A stretch of 64,000 nt of DNA from Undibacterium piscinae (GTDB taxonomy: Bacteria; Pseudomonadota; Gammaproteobacteria; Burkholderiales; Burkholderiaceae_D), in assembly GCA_003970805.2 (NCBI GenBank), contig CP051152.1:3596001-3660000 (forward strand), written 5' to 3'. The position numbers were made by a program, and so were the translations under genes. Under the pieces are notes generated by a model. It saw only the letters and a program-made list of their open reading frames with translations. It did no database searches and was not told the DNA's origin. Of this stretch, positions 33,879 to 44,318 are shown piece after piece; within the stretch, counting starts at the first letter, position 1, and every line of letters starts with the position of its first letter.

Positions 33879-34250
33879 ATGGAAATCGTCATGGCCTGTG
33901 CCATCGGCCTGCTTACCAGTTGCGGGGTCTGGCTACTACTCAGAGCGCGTACCTATCAAGTCATCATCGGCCTCGCTTTGTTGGGCTATGCAGTCAACCT
34001 GTTCATCTTCAGCATGGGGCGTTTAGCCGTCGATAAAGAACCGGTGCTGGCGGCTGGGGTACCGACCACGCTGCAACATTACATCGATCCTATGCCGCAG
34101 GCCCTGGTGCTGACCGCGATCGTGATCGGTTTTGCCATGACAGCCTTATTTTTGGTGGTGATGCTGGCGCAGCGCGGTTTCTTTGGCAACGATCATGTGG
34201 ATGGCACGCCAGATCCAAGTCCGGAACCAGAACCGGAGCAGCAGTCATGA
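33879..34250 (+). CDS. mrpC: MrpC/MnhC, Na+/H+ antiporter subunit C
   Basis: A complete 123-residue subunit homologous to NuoK, with three membrane helices (about 4-22, 27-46, 73-96), the conserved GLALLGYAVNLFIFSMGR segment and IDPMPQALVLTAIVIGFAM, followed by an acidic and Pro-rich tail. It overlaps the mrpA stop by one base and mrpD by four bases (ATGA). It is the only intact gene of the local mrp set and would not work without A and D. Confidence 0.9.
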   Translation: MEIVMACAIGLLTSCGVWLLLRARTYQVIIGLALLGYAVNLFIFSMGRLAVDKEPVLAAGVPTTLQHYIDPMPQALVLTAIVIGFAMTALFLVVMLAQRGFFGNDHVDGTPDPSPEPEPEQQS

Positions 34251-35488
34251 TGGCCTTGCTTAATGAATGGGCCTTGATCGCGAATGCGGCTTTGATGCCG
34301 CATCTGACCATGGCACCTATCCTGGTACCGCTGATCGCTGCCAGTTTATTGTTGATGTTGGGCGAGAAGCGGCATAAACGCAAGGTCTTGCTGTCGCTGC
34401 TGGCCACTGTCTGTAATTTGGCGGTGGCGGTGTTCCTGATGCTCAGCGTGGCAATAGACAAGGCGCAGCCGCAGGGCTTTGGCGTGTATCTGCCCTCTAA
34501 CTGGGATGTGCCGTTTGGGATTGTGCTGGTGCTCGATCACTTGTCGGCGCTGATGCTGGTGGTGGCGGGCATAGTCGTCTTACTCGCCTTGCTATTTTCG
34601 GTGGCGCGCTGGCATAAGGCTGGTGCACATTTTCATGTGTTGTTGCAGTTTCAGATCATGGGTTTGAATGGGGCGTTTTTGACCGGCGATTTGTTCAATC
34701 TATTCGTGTTTTTTGAGGTGATGCTGGCCGCTTCGTATGGTTTGCTCTTGCATGGTAGCGGGCCGGCACGGGTCAGGGCAGGACTACATTATCTGGGAAT
34801 TAATCTGGCCGCATCCTCCCTGTTTTTGATAGGCGCGGCCTTGATCTACGGTGTTGCAGGTACTTTGAATATGGCTGATCTGGCAGCCAAGATACCGACG
34901 GTGTTGAGTGCGGATAGGGGCTTACTACACGCCGGTTGCGCTATTCTGGCGGTGGCTTTTTTGGCTAAGGCAGCCTTGTGGCCGCTGAACTTTTGGCTGG
35001 TGCCCGCCTACAGTGCGGCGAGTGCCCCGGCCGCCGCCGTGTTTGCGCTGTTGACCAAGGTCGGGATTTTCGTGCTGTTGCGGCTTTCTACTTTACTGTT
35101 TTCAGCCGAGGCGGGCGCATCGGCTGGCTTTGGTAAGGACTGGCTGCTGTGGGGCGGTATGCTGACGCTGGCCTTCGGCGCTGTCGGTATGCTCAGTGCG
35201 CAAAGACCGGCGCGTCTGGCCGCCTTTGCGGTGATCGTATCGGCTGGTACCTTGATGAGCGTACTCGGTTTTGCCAACCCCGCGCTGACTGCAGGGGCGC
35301 TATATTATTTGCCTAGCTCGACCTTTGCGGTGGCAGCTTTTTTCTTGCTGGCCGAGCTGATGGAGCGCTCACGCAACCCGGATCCAGCGCTGCAACGCGC
35401 GCCAGAAGATGAGGAAGATAAGCTGCCCTTTGCTTTAGGGGAGCGATCGCCTATACAAGTCAACTTGAAAAACAGCACAATTATTTAA
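34247..35488 (+). pseudogene. mrpD: mrpD (mnhD), 3' truncated
   Basis: The 413-residue product is the N-terminal four fifths of MrpD, a NuoL/M/N-like proton-translocating subunit (normally about 500 residues or more). The antiporter core is seen: DHLSALMLVVAGIVVLLAL, GLNGAFLTGDLFNLFVFFEVML, the key Glu region, KAALWPLNFWLVPAYSAAS, and TKVGIFVLLR. Near 35440, after the acidic linker APEDEEDKLPFAL, the family sequence ends and a short unrelated tail (SPIQVNLKNSTII) follows. The last helices and mrpE, mrpF and mrpG are gone. Confidence 0.83.
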
Positions 35489-35760
35489 TCCTGAGCCAAG
35501 TAACCCGACCTAAGACGATTCCCTATGAATGACTCTACTGCTGTTACCAGCCCGCCCTAGGGAAGAAGCGGTGTAGAGTTAGCAAGCAATTAAGCTGCTA
35601 ATGCGTACGAGTTATCGTTTGCAGTTATATATTTCTGATTGTATTTACGAGGTAGTCAGGCCTCGGTATGCCCTGCACTGCTTTGCAACCCCTGTCGAAA
35701 CCTGGTCGTCCCCAAAGCGTGTTCAGTATACCTCAATAATTGGGGGCGTGTCCTGTAGTT

Positions 35761-36444
35761 TCAAGAGCCTTTGTTAGGCAAATCTGTGGTGCGTATTAAT
35801 TCCAGCAATTCCATAGGGTTTGCAAGAGTCACATCAGCGTTCCAATGGAGTGGTTCTGAGGCTCCGCAATAACCCCATGCAGCGGCGAGGCTAATCATGC
35901 CCGCCGCCTGGCCAGCCTGAATATCCCTTAAGTCATCGCCTATGTACCAGCATAGGAGTGGATCGATATTGATGCGGCGGGCCGCTTCAAACAAAGGTTC
36001 CGGGTGGGGTTTGGCGTGAGCAGTGGTGTCTCCTGAGATGATGCATGCGGCATCATGCAGGCCCAAAAGTGGTACGAGAGGATCGGTAAACCTGGCCGCT
36101 TTATTGGTAACTATGCCCCAGGGTAAATTCAGTGCACTCAAGCCATCCAGAAGCGTGGAGATGTCCGCGAACAGATGACTGAGTTCCGCAATCGATGATT
36201 CATAGTTGCTTAAAAACTCTATGCGCATCGCTTCGTATCCGTCTTGTTCGGGAGTGATGCCGAATCCAGCGCCGAGCAGACCGCGCGCACCTGCCGAGGC
36301 GAACGGCCGTAGGCTGTCGTAAGGCGCGGCGGTGAGGCCGCGTGAGGTTCGCATCAGGTTGACGGCGGCGGCAAGATCCGGGGCGGTATCTGCCAGCGTT
36401 CCGTCGAGGTCAAATAATATCGCTTGTGGGCGTGCAAGTTTCAT
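35761..36444 (-). CDS. gph: Phosphoglycolate phosphatase
   Basis: Gph dephosphorylates 2-phosphoglycolate in the cytoplasm. The 227-residue HAD-superfamily enzyme shows motif I FDLDGTLADT (residues 11-20), a helical cap, motif II GIVTNK, motif III Lys in HAKPHPEP and motif IV YIGDDLRDIQAG. It is followed on the same strand by nothing recognisable (35489-35760) and preceded by ubiG with 62 bp between, the conserved ubiG-gph pair of Burkholderiales. Confidence 0.93.
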   Translation of the reverse strand: MKLARPQAILFDLDGTLADTAPDLAAAVNLMRTSRGLTAAPYDSLRPFASAGARGLLGAGFGITPEQDGYEAMRIEFLSNYESSIAELSHLFADISTLLDGLSALNLPWGIVTNKAARFTDPLVPLLGLHDAACIISGDTTAHAKPHPEPLFEAARRINIDPLLCWYIGDDLRDIQAGQAAGMISLAAAWGYCGASEPLHWNADVTLANPMELLELIRTTDLPNKGS

Positions 36445-36506
36445 GGTGTCGCGAGTGTAATGCGCGTCATGTCATAGTCTAAGGATGAGATGACGCGTGC
36501 TTTGAT

Positions 36507-37211
36507 TTAGGCGGGGCGAGTGCAGGCGACCAGGTAATTAACGCTGGTATCCTGGTTGAGCGAATAGATTTTACTCAATGGGTTATAGCTCATGCCTTTG
36601 ATCGCGTTCAGTTCCAGGCCTGCATTGCGGATGGCTTGAGACAATTCTGCAGGCGTAATAAATTTGGCGTAATCATGCGTACCTTTTGGCAGCATTTGCA
36701 ATAAGTACTCGGCACCAATTACGGCAAACAGGTAAGACTTTGCGTTACGGTTCAATGTGGAGAAAAACACGTGTCCACCAGGTTTGACCAATTTTGCACA
36801 GGCGCGAATGATGGATGCAGGGTCGGGAACGTGTTCCAGCATTTCCATGCAAGTAACTACATCGTATTGCCCGGCTTCACGGTCAGCCATGTCTTCTGCA
36901 GCGATTTTTTCGTAACGTACGCTAATTCCTGATTCTAGTCCGTGTAAATCGGCAACTTTGAGTGCCTTGTCGGAGAGGTCGATACCGGTCACTTTCGCGC
37001 CTTTTCTCGCCATAGACTCTGCCAGGATGCCGCCGCCGCAGCCTATGTCAATGACGTTTTTCCCGGATAAGGCTACGCAATTATTAATCCATTCAAGGCG
37101 CAAAGGATTGATTTCATGTAAAGGGCGAAATTCAGAAGTGGGATCCCACCAACGATGGGCGAGGTCACTGAATTTCTGGATTTCTGCGGGGTCGGCGTTC
37201 AGGTTAGTCAT
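36507..37211 (-). CDS. ubiG: UbiG, ubiquinone O-methyltransferase
   Basis: UbiG performs both O-methylation steps of ubiquinone synthesis. The 234-residue protein has the typical N-terminus ([26 protein letters not shown]), SAM-binding [16 protein letters not shown], acidic loop [22 protein letters not shown] and [16 protein letters not shown] 37211 is preferred because the family starts close to this residue; ATG 37226 is also possible. It is in an operon with gph. Confidence 0.95.
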   Translation of the reverse strand: MTNLNADPAEIQKFSDLAHRWWDPTSEFRPLHEINPLRLEWINNCVALSGKNVIDIGCGGGILAESMARKGAKVTGIDLSDKALKVADLHGLESGISVRYEKIAAEDMADREAGQYDVVTCMEMLEHVPDPASIIRACAKLVKPGGHVFFSTLNRNAKSYLFAVIGAEYLLQMLPKGTHDYAKFITPAELSQAIRNAGLELNAIKGMSYNPLSKIYSLNQDTSVNYLVACTRPA

Positions 37212-37407
37212 GGATTGGGGTGTCAAAAGTGTGGCGATAAAAATAATCAGATTATTTATATAGGATAGGTTGTTATTTTATGTCACTTCGGTTGTTGCTG
37301 CCTGATTTCCCATGCTCGTACCTTGAGAAAGCTTGATCGTGGCTGGTTGAAAAAGAGATAAGTGCGGAGTGGGTCAGTAATGGAGTGGCGAGATCAGCAT
37401 GGACAAT

Positions 37408-37434
37408 AAAAAACCCCGCCTAAGCGGGGTTTTT
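37408..37434 (-). terminator. Terminator after ompA
   Basis: An 11-bp stem (AAAAACCCCGC / GCGGGGTTTTT) with a 4-nt loop lies 29 bp after the ompA stop. Read on the minus strand it ends in a T run. Because of its A/T symmetry it may also work in the other direction. Confidence 0.9.
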
Positions 37435-37462
37435 GATAAACAAACCTTGACGGTTTATTTAA

Positions 37463-38128
37463 TTATTTTTTCACAGCGCGTGTACCGACAACTTCGATTT
37501 CTACGCGACGGTTTTTAGTGCGGCCTTCAGCAGTTTTGTTGTCAGCAACAGGTTGTTTTTTGCCTTTGCCTTCAGTGTAAACACGGCTAGCTTCGATACC
37601 ACCGTTGCTTACCAGGTAAGCTTTAACGGCTTCAGCACGTTTGATAGACAATTTTTGGTTGTAAGCATCGGAACCAACAGAGTCAGTGTGACCAACAGCG
37701 ATAACAACTTCCAGGTTGATACCTTTCAGTTTTGCGGCCATGTCATCCAGCTTTGTTTTTGCTTCTGGCTTCAGAACTGCTTTGTCGAAGTCAAAGAAAG
37801 CGTCAGCTGCAAAAGTGACTTTTTCAGATGTCGGTGCAACTGGAGCTGCCTTAACTGGAGCAACTGGAGCGGCAACTGGAGCAGCTGCAACAACTGGAGC
37901 CGCTTTAGCAACAACGCCGTCGCAACCTACAACTGCGTCGGAATCTGCTGGTGTCCAGTAACCTGTTCTCCAGCACAGACCGAACGGGTCACGTGCGATA
38001 ACACCGCGAGCGTCTTGAACGTAGGCGCTGTTTGGAGTTTTTGCGGTGATATCCGTCACTGTTTGTGCGGATGCGGAAAAAGCGACAACTGCGGACGCTG
38101 CAATAACGAGTTTGACTAAAATTTTCAT
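37463..38128 (-). CDS. ompA: OmpA family outer-membrane protein
   Basis: The 221-residue protein has a signal peptide (residues 1-21, ending FSASA), a short N-terminal part with a Cys pair (PFGLCWRTGYWTPADSDAVVGCDG) typical of beta-proteobacterial OmpA proteins that lack the eight-strand barrel, an Ala/Pro/Val-rich hinge (about 75-103) and a C-terminal OmpA peptidoglycan-binding domain (FFDFDKAVLKPEAKTKLD, VGHTDSVGSDAYNQKLSIKR, NRRVEIEV). It is divergent from gyrA and ends in a strong terminator, suggesting high expression. Confidence 0.93.
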   Translation of the reverse strand: MKILVKLVIAASAVVAFSASAQTVTDITAKTPNSAYVQDARGVIARDPFGLCWRTGYWTPADSDAVVGCDGVVAKAAPVVAAAPVAAPVAPVKAAPVAPTSEKVTFAADAFFDFDKAVLKPEAKTKLDDMAAKLKGINLEVVIAVGHTDSVGSDAYNQKLSIKRAEAVKAYLVSNGGIEASRVYTEGKGKKQPVADNKTAEGRTKNRRVEIEVVGTRAVKK

Positions 38129-38964
38129 ATTTCTCTTCTCGAGTGAGATTACCGCAGATTAACTGCGCAAAAGACTGCATAAAACCGGATACTACCACGT
38201 GCTTGATGACAATACTGTGTCACAACGTTAAACAAATACCTAAAAAGTATCGTACTTGTACAACATTTTGACATAAAAACAGGGTCTAGGCTAGTGACTT
38301 AAGTTGGTAAAGTAGCATTTTATGCATTTTGTTGTATTTCTGCTGCAGTGCGGGTAGTTGCTTGGGAATTTTCGTTTTGCTTTGAGCTCTGTAAAGTACG
38401 TTGAATCCTGTTGCTTCGTAAAAAAACGTCTGATAAGTACCCTTTTTGCCTGTTTTTTTGTCTATTTAATTGTACTTTCAGTATTTGAATTATTTCATGC
38501 TTGAAAAAAGTGATGCGAAGATGACTGCTGGCAAGTATTTGTGCGGGTGCAGCAATTCTGTGTTTATGGAGTATTGACGTCTGCTTGTGGATTGCAAGCA
38601 GTAAGTTGTCCTGCTTGCATTCAATTGACGGAGATTCCCGTTTCAGGTGTGCTGTCAGGCTTCAGTATTGTTGTGCCTTTGATTGCGATTGTGTTTTTTG
38701 TCAAAATTTTCTCTGCGTAGTCCGAAATTTTCGGCTGATAAGGTTTTTGCATTTGAGTGATGCTGACTGTTTCCTTAATGGACTTAAAAACGATGTTGAT
38801 GACGGGTAGGCATGTTAGAATCGGGAGTTCAGCACTAAAAAATACTTGTTGTCGAATGCATTATTAAAATGCAATTAGAGAAAAGTTTTTTGTGCACGAC
38901 GTTAATGATCTTCTGATTGTTAGCTCGCTATTATCAACCAAGCTCTAAATCTGCCGGCCTGCCA
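38129..38964. other. Long non-coding region between ompA and gyrA
   Basis: This 836-bp region is T/A-rich and holds the divergent ompA and gyrA promoters and leaders. Frames inside (for example 38585-38809) have odd composition with many Cys and Phe and no family resemblance. No tRNA-like fold, repeat family member or clear riboswitch is seen. The ompA leader (38129-38280) is about as expected for a highly expressed porin; the stretch 38281-38800 is unexplained and could encode a small RNA. Confidence 0.5.
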
Positions 38965-41664
38965 ATGGATCAATTCGCTAAAGAAACACTCCCGATTTCC
39001 CTTGAAGAAGAAATGCGCAAGAGCTACCTCGATTACGCCATGAGCGTTATCGTAGGCCGCGCCTTGCCAGATGTACGTGACGGTTTGAAGCCTGTGCACA
39101 GACGCGTATTGTTCGCGATGCACGAAATGAACAACGTATATAACCGCCCGTTTGTGAAGTGCGCACGTGTGGTCGGTGAAACTATGGGTAAGTATCACCC
39201 GCACGGTGATGCTTCGATCTATGACACGCTGGTTCGTATGGCGCAGGACTTTTCCCTGCGTTACACCTTGGTGGATGGTCAGGGTAACTTTGGTTCTGTT
39301 GATGGTGATAACGCCGCTGCGATGCGTTATACCGAGTGCCGCCTGGACAAGATTGCCAATGAAATTTTGGCTGATATCGAAAAGGAAACTGTCGATTTCG
39401 TTCCTAACTATGACGGTAAGGAAAAAGAGCCTTCGGTTTTGCCTACCCGCATTCCGAACTTGCTGATTAACGGCGCTTCCGGTATTGCCGTGGGTATGGC
39501 GACCAATATTCCTCCGCATAATATTACTGAAGTCATCAACGGTGCTTTGCATGTCCTGCGCAATGCAGATTGCACGATTGATGAGTTGATCGAGATTATT
39601 CCCGCCCCTGACTTCCCGACTGCCGGGATTATTTACGGTGTTTCTGGTGTGCGTGACGGTTATCGTACCGGTCGCGGTCGTGTGGTGATGCGTGCCAAGA
39701 CACACTTTGAAGAGTACGGTAAAGAGGGACGTACCGCGATCATCGTTGATGAATTGCCGTACCAGGTGAATAAGAAATCCCTGTTGGAACGCATCGCCGA
39801 AAACGTCCGCGATAAAAAGCTCGAGGGTATTTCCGATATTCGCGATGAGTCAGATAAGTCTGGTATGCGCGTCGTAATTGAGCTCAAGCGCGGTGAAGTA
39901 CCGGAAGTTGTCTTGAATAATCTGTACAAGCAAACGCAACTGCAAGATACCTTTGGTATGAATATGGTGGCGCTGGTAAATGGCCAACCTAAGTTGCTGA
40001 ACCTGAAGCAGATGCTGGAGTGCTTCCTGTCACATCGCCGTGAAGTGGTGACGCGTCGTACCGTATTTGAATTGCGCAAGGCGCGCGAACGCGGTCACGT
40101 GCTGGAAGGTTTGGCTGTTGCGCTGGCAAATATCGATGATTTCATCGCTATTATCAAGGCAGCGCCAACGCCACCGATGGCGAAGTTAGAGTTGATGAAT
40201 CGTGCCTGGGATAGCTCCATGGTGCGCGAGATGCTGACCCGTACCGCCGCTGATAATCCAGCTGGTATAGAAGCGTTCCGTCCTGAGAGTCTGCCTAAGC
40301 ATTACGGTATTCAGCAAGATGGCTTGTATAAGCTGTCCGATGATCAGGCGCAAGAAATCTTGCAAATGCGTTTGCAACGCCTGACTGGTCTGGAACAAGA
40401 CAAGATCGTAAATGAATACAAGGACGTGATGGCCGAAATTGCCGACTTGCTCGATATTTTGTCTAAGCCTGAGCGCGTTACGGTGATCATCACTGACGAA
40501 CTGACCCTCTGCATGAATGAATACGGTGCCTGCAATAAGGACGTACGCCGCTCCGAGATCGTTCACAATGCAACCGATCTGGAAACCGAAGATTTAATCA
40601 CGCCTTTGGATATGGTGGTGACCTTGTCACACACCGGTTACATGAAGTCGCAACCCGTCTCTGAGTACCGTGCGCAGAAACGCGGCGGTCGCGGTAAGCA
40701 GGCGATGGCGACTAAGGATGACGACTGGATTGAGCAATTGTTTGTCGCCAATACGCATGACTATATTCTGTGCTTTAGTAATCGTGGTCGCCTGTACTGG
40801 TTGAAGGTATGGGAAGTGCCGCAAGGTTCACGCAATTCACGCGGCAAGCCTATCGTGAATATGTTCCCGTTGCTCGATGGTGAAAAAATCACGGTCATTC
40901 TGCCTTTGTCCGGCGCAAACCGCAGTTTCCCTGAAGATCATTACATCTTCATGGCAACTAGTCTCGGAACCGTGAAAAAATCACCGTTGAATGACTTCAG
41001 TAATCCGCGTAAGGCCGGCATTATCGCGGTTGCGCTCGATGAAGGTGATTTCCTGATCGGCGCCGCCCTGACCGATGGTAAGCATGACGTCATGTTGTTC
41101 TCCGATTCTGGCAAGGCAGTACGTTTTGATGAAAACGACGTACGTCCTATGGGCCGTACGGCGCGTGGCGTTCGCGGTATGAATCTGGAAGAAGGTCAGC
41201 AAGTCATCGCCTTGCTGGTTGCCGAGAACGAGCAGCAATCGGTATTGACCGCGACTGAAAATGGTTACGGTAAACGTACTCCTATCGCGGAATACACGCG
41301 TCATGGTCGCGGTACCAAAGGCATGATCGCGATCCAGACTTCCGAACGTAACGGCAAAGTGGTTGCGGCGACTCTGGTCGATACTAGCGACGAAATCATG
41401 TTGATTACTACCGGTGGCGTATTGATCCGTACCCGTGTTGCCGAGATCCGTGAAATGGGTAGGGCAACTCAAGGCGTGACCTTGATCGCAGTTGAAGATG
41501 GTACTAAATTGTCCGGTCTGCAGCGTATTGTTGAGACTGATGTCGATACCGAGTTGGATGCTGAAGCGGGAGTGGTAGTAGATGCGGTATTAGATGCCGT
41601 AGTTGATACTGCAGTTGACGCCGCTGATACCGATGCGGGTGCTGATGCAGGAACTGCGGAGTAA
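38965..41664 (+). CDS. gyrA: DNA gyrase subunit A
   Basis: GyrA cuts and reseals DNA in the A2B2 gyrase complex. The 899-residue protein has the winged-helix/tower region with catalytic Tyr in [10 protein letters not shown], the coiled-coil gate and a C-terminal beta-pinwheel with GyrA box QKRGGRGK. In the quinolone region the motif is [11 protein letters not shown], so the position of E. coli Ser83 is Ala and the next residue is Ser. The last 40 residues are an acidic Asp/Val/Ala repeat-like tail ([20 protein letters not shown]). ATG 38965 is chosen by homology; the frame extends to 38917. serC starts 4 bp after the stop. Confidence 0.96.
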   Translation: MDQFAKETLPISLEEEMRKSYLDYAMSVIVGRALPDVRDGLKPVHRRVLFAMHEMNNVYNRPFVKCARVVGETMGKYHPHGDASIYDTLVRMAQDFSLRYTLVDGQGNFGSVDGDNAAAMRYTECRLDKIANEILADIEKETVDFVPNYDGKEKEPSVLPTRIPNLLINGASGIAVGMATNIPPHNITEVINGALHVLRNADCTIDELIEIIPAPDFPTAGIIYGVSGVRDGYRTGRGRVVMRAKTHFEEYGKEGRTAIIVDELPYQVNKKSLLERIAENVRDKKLEGISDIRDESDKSGMRVVIELKRGEVPEVVLNNLYKQTQLQDTFGMNMVALVNGQPKLLNLKQMLECFLSHRREVVTRRTVFELRKARERGHVLEGLAVALANIDDFIAIIKAAPTPPMAKLELMNRAWDSSMVREMLTRTAADNPAGIEAFRPESLPKHYGIQQDGLYKLSDDQAQEILQMRLQRLTGLEQDKIVNEYKDVMAEIADLLDILSKPERVTVIITDELTLCMNEYGACNKDVRRSEIVHNATDLETEDLITPLDMVVTLSHTGYMKSQPVSEYRAQKRGGRGKQAMATKDDDWIEQLFVANTHDYILCFSNRGRLYWLKVWEVPQGSRNSRGKPIVNMFPLLDGEKITVILPLSGANRSFPEDHYIFMATSLGTVKKSPLNDFSNPRKAGIIAVALDEGDFLIGAALTDGKHDVMLFSDSGKAVRFDENDVRPMGRTARGVRGMNLEEGQQVIALLVAENEQQSVLTATENGYGKRTPIAEYTRHGRGTKGMIAIQTSERNGKVVAATLVDTSDEIMLITTGGVLIRTRVAEIREMGRATQGVTLIAVEDGTKLSGLQRIVETDVDTELDAEAGVVVDAVLDAVVDTAVDAADTDAGADAGTAE

Positions 41665-41668
41665 TAGT

Positions 41669-42772
41669 ATGGCGACTATCTACAATTTTTCGGCAGGACC
41701 GGCGGTCTTGCCAAAAGAAGTGTTGCAGCAGGCCGCGGCAGAAATGCTTGATTGGCATGGTAGTGGCATGTCGGTCATGGAAATGAGTCACCGCGGTGCG
41801 GAATTTATGTCGATTATTGCGGCGGCTCAAAGTGATTTGCGTGAATTGCTGGCGGTTCCGGATAACTACAAAATCTTGTTTTTGCAAGGTGGCGGTCTGG
41901 GCGAGAATGCCATCGTCCCTATGAATCTGATGGGGCGCAAACCGCAGCCGGCGACTGCCGATTTTATCCATACCGGATCATGGTCAGGTAAATCGATAAA
42001 AGAAGCGCGCAAGTACGGCAACGTAAATATTGCCGCGTCTGCCGAAGTAAGCGGGTATACGGCAGTGCCGGCGCGTGCTAGCTGGAACTTGTCGAAAGAC
42101 GCTGCCTATGTGCATCTGTGCACCAACGAAACCATAGACGGCGTTGAATATCATTTCACGCCGGAGGTGGCTGGCGATACCGCAGATGCCCCTATCGTTG
42201 CTGATATGTCTTCGCATATCTTGTCTCGCGTGATTGATGTTTCCAAATATGGCGTGATTTTTGGCGGCGCACAGAAAAATATCGGTCCGGCCGGATTGAC
42301 GATCGTCATCGTACGTGAAGATTTGCTCGGACATGCCTTGCCGTGCTGTCCTTCCGCCTTCGACTGGAAAATTGTCGCCGACAATGATTCCATGTACAAC
42401 ACTCCGCCAACCTATGCGATCTATATTGCTGGTTTGGTGTTTCAGTGGCTCAAGCGCCAGGGCGGCGTTGCGGCAATGGAATTGAAAAATATCGCAAAAG
42501 CGCAGTTGCTTTATGACTATCTGGACACTTCCGATTTTTATGTCAATCGTATCGCGAAGGATTGCCGTTCGCGCATGAACATTCCCTTTTTCTTGCGCGA
42601 TGAATCGCATAACGCGGCATTTCTTGCGGCGGCAAAAGAGCGTGGTTTACTGCAATTGAAGGGACATAAATCAGTCGGTGGTATGCGCGCTTCGATTTAC
42701 AACGCCATGCCTATCGAAGGTGTACAGGCGCTTGTGAGTTTTATGCAGGAATTTGCCATTAGTCACGCATAA
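41669..42772 (+). CDS. serC: Phosphoserine aminotransferase
   Basis: SerC makes phosphoserine from phosphohydroxypyruvate and also serves pyridoxine synthesis. The 367-residue PLP enzyme starts in the family pattern [16 protein letters not shown] and has the PLP-binding Lys in [26 protein letters not shown] and the C-terminal [19 protein letters not shown] 41669 follows the gyrA stop by 4 bp; the track extends upstream inside gyrA without reason. It is part of the gyrA-serC-pheA order of beta- and gamma-proteobacteria. Confidence 0.96.
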   Translation: MATIYNFSAGPAVLPKEVLQQAAAEMLDWHGSGMSVMEMSHRGAEFMSIIAAAQSDLRELLAVPDNYKILFLQGGGLGENAIVPMNLMGRKPQPATADFIHTGSWSGKSIKEARKYGNVNIAASAEVSGYTAVPARASWNLSKDAAYVHLCTNETIDGVEYHFTPEVAGDTADAPIVADMSSHILSRVIDVSKYGVIFGGAQKNIGPAGLTIVIVREDLLGHALPCCPSAFDWKIVADNDSMYNTPPTYAIYIAGLVFQWLKRQGGVAAMELKNIAKAQLLYDYLDTSDFYVNRIAKDCRSRMNIPFFLRDESHNAAFLAAAKERGLLQLKGHKSVGGMRASIYNAMPIEGVQALVSFMQEFAISHA

Positions 42773-43003
42773 AGCGTTTGACGCTAAAGGTGGGCGCGAC
42801 CTGAAGTGGTGCCCGCCGAAAAGCTATAGTTAGTCACTTCCCGTCGTTAGCCCTTTCTTCGCATGGAACAACACCATCACCTGGAAACCGTGGCGCTGAC
42901 GAACCAAGCCAAAAGCCGGGCGGGAGTCAGGTAATATGTTCAGTGCTGCCGGTGCTGTCCGGCCGCAGCCTTATAAGAATACAAAACGGTTTTTAGGTTA
43001 ATT

Positions 43004-44077
43004 ATGAGCGACAATAAATTACTCCCCCTGCGTCATCAGATCGATGCAATCGACGCCCAGATCCTTGATTTGCTGAATCAGCGCGCCCGTGTAGCGGAGG
43101 CGGTTGGCCATCTGAAGGCAGAAACCAATGCGCCGGTATTTCGCCCTGAGCGCGAGGCTCAGGTGTTGCGCGGCGTGGCCGAACGCAATCCTGGTCCGCT
43201 CAATAGCGACGACGTGCAGCTAATTTTCCGTGAAATCATGTCTGCCTGCCGCGCTCTGGAGCGCCGCGTGGTGGTGGCTTTTCTGGGGCCAGTCGGCACC
43301 TTCAGTGAGCAGGCCGTGTATCAGCAGTTTGGTCATGCGATTCAGGCTTTGCCATGCGTGTCTATCGACGAAGTATTCCGCGCCACTGAGGCCGGTACTG
43401 CTGATTTTGGCGTGGTGCCTATCGAGAATTCTTCTGAGGGCGCGATTAACCGTACCCTTGATTTGCTATTGCAAACCAGTCTTGCCATTAGTGGCGAGCT
43501 GGCAATTCCGGTCCAACATAGTTTGATGAGTAAATCCGGCAATATGGAAGGTATCACCCGTATCTGCGCCCATTCGCAAGCCTTGGCGCAATGTCAGGCT
43601 TGGCTCAATCAGCACTATCCTCATGTGGAACGTCAGGCGGTCGCTTCCAATGCGGAAGCCGCCCGTATGGCTAGCGGTGATTTCAGCGTAGCGGCGATCG
43701 CCAGCGAAATCGCCGGACATCAATATCATCTGGGCATAGTCAGCGCGCATATCCAGGATGATCCGCATAATCGTACCCGTTTTGCGGTGATAGGACGCTT
43801 GCATACGACGCCTAGCGGCAAGGATCAGACTTCGCTGGTGCTGGCGGTGCCGAATAAGGCTGGCGCCGTATATAACCTGCTGGCACCCTTGTCGAAACAC
43901 AGTGTTTCGATGACGCGTTTTGAGTCGCGTCCGGCACGTACCGGCAATTGGGAATACTATTTCTACGTGGATGTCGAAGGTCATGTGATGGATGCCAAGG
44001 TGGCGGCAGCCATGGCTGAGCTCAATGATAATGCAGCCTTCTTCAAGGTGCTTGGTTCATATCCCTGCACGGTGTAG
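43004..44077 (+). CDS. pheA: Bifunctional chorismate mutase/prephenate dehydratase
   Basis: PheA turns chorismate to prephenate and then to phenylpyruvate. The 357-residue protein has an AroQ-type mutase domain (residues 1-90: RHQIDAIDAQILDLLNQRAR), a dehydratase domain from about 97 (FLGPVGTFSEQA, GVVPIENSSEGAINRTLDLL, the TRF motif in NRTRFAVIG) and a C-terminal ACT domain with the ESRP motif (RFESRPARTGNWEYYFYVD) for phenylalanine feedback. A 231-bp gap without recognisable content separates it from serC. After it lie two 122-bp repeats instead of another gene. Confidence 0.95.
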   Translation: MSDNKLLPLRHQIDAIDAQILDLLNQRARVAEAVGHLKAETNAPVFRPEREAQVLRGVAERNPGPLNSDDVQLIFREIMSACRALERRVVVAFLGPVGTFSEQAVYQQFGHAIQALPCVSIDEVFRATEAGTADFGVVPIENSSEGAINRTLDLLLQTSLAISGELAIPVQHSLMSKSGNMEGITRICAHSQALAQCQAWLNQHYPHVERQAVASNAEAARMASGDFSVAAIASEIAGHQYHLGIVSAHIQDDPHNRTRFAVIGRLHTTPSGKDQTSLVLAVPNKAGAVYNLLAPLSKHSVSMTRFESRPARTGNWEYYFYVDVEGHVMDAKVAAAMAELNDNAAFFKVLGSYPCTV

Positions 44078-44117
44078 CGTGGTATAGCGCCTGTTAATGC
44101 GCTTGTTGATGTGAGGA

Positions 44118-44239
44118 GGGAAGCTCTGAAAACTTCATTTATAGAGATACAGACCGCAAAGCGCAGCGGAGTAATACGTCGGTATTGCGAGGATGTGCAA
44201 CAAAGGTATGCACTCTAGAAATGGGTATTGGAAGTTCCC
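44118..44239 (+). repeat. 122-bp palindromic-end repeat, copy 1
   Basis: The element starts GGGAAGCTCTGAAAAC and ends TATTGGAAGTTCCC, forming imperfect terminal inverted repeats. It shares with copy 2 (44319-44440) its exact length, both ends and the core ATACGTCGGTATTGCGAGG, while the rest is diverged. No coding capacity. Confidence 0.78.
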
Positions 44240-44246
44240 AGAATTG

Positions 44247-44310
44247 GACGCGTAGTATCCATGCGCCTTACGGGGCAAAATTGGCCGGGAAGCCGCATGG
44301 AGATTGAGTC
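44247..44310 (+). repeat. Degenerate REP-like repeat between the 122-bp elements
   Basis: ACGCGTAGTATCCATGCGCC and AAGCCGCATGGAGATTGAG resemble the arms of the REP-like family at 22383, 26963 and 29374 but with several changes, leaving a shorter stem CCATGCG / CGCATGG. Confidence 0.5.
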
Positions 44311-44318
44311 ATTGTTCC

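Larger units (their letters stand above)
32341..33879 (+). pseudogene. mrpA: mrpA (mnhA) remnant, 5' deleted and internally duplicated
   Basis: Only the C-terminal third of a fused MrpA/B antiporter subunit remains. From about 32850 to 33879 the frame is good: LGLRWLPKRIAALEAL, VNVMLVDFRGLDTLGEISVLG and the MrpB-like part MRGHNQPGGGFVAGLVLS, with several membrane helices. Upstream, 32341-32850 holds two degenerate copies of the preceding section in shifting frames (LTALALMGVAGL, ALTQLSVETVTT, LLIAATLATQGQ), repeated with a period of about 334 bp. The first 500-600 residues, including the proton-channel helices, are absent. The subunit cannot be functional as printed. It precedes mrpC by one base overlap. 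Confidence 0.85.

Noticed and set aside
35489..35760. Possible remnant of mrpE-G after mrpD
   Set aside because: None of the three frames shows recognisable MrpE, F or G sequence; the stretch holds nothing I can name.
37553..38119. 188-residue plus-strand frame across ompA
   Set aside because: It is antisense to ompA, with Cys/Ser/Trp-rich composition produced by the reverse of Ala/Pro/Val codons.
38585..38809. 74-residue frame upstream of gyrA
   Set aside because: Odd composition rich in Cys and Phe, no ribosome site of note, no resemblance to a known protein; treated as chance.
42773..43003. Possible small gene or repeat between serC and pheA
   Set aside because: No family-like frame, no member of the repeat families and no strong hairpin was found.
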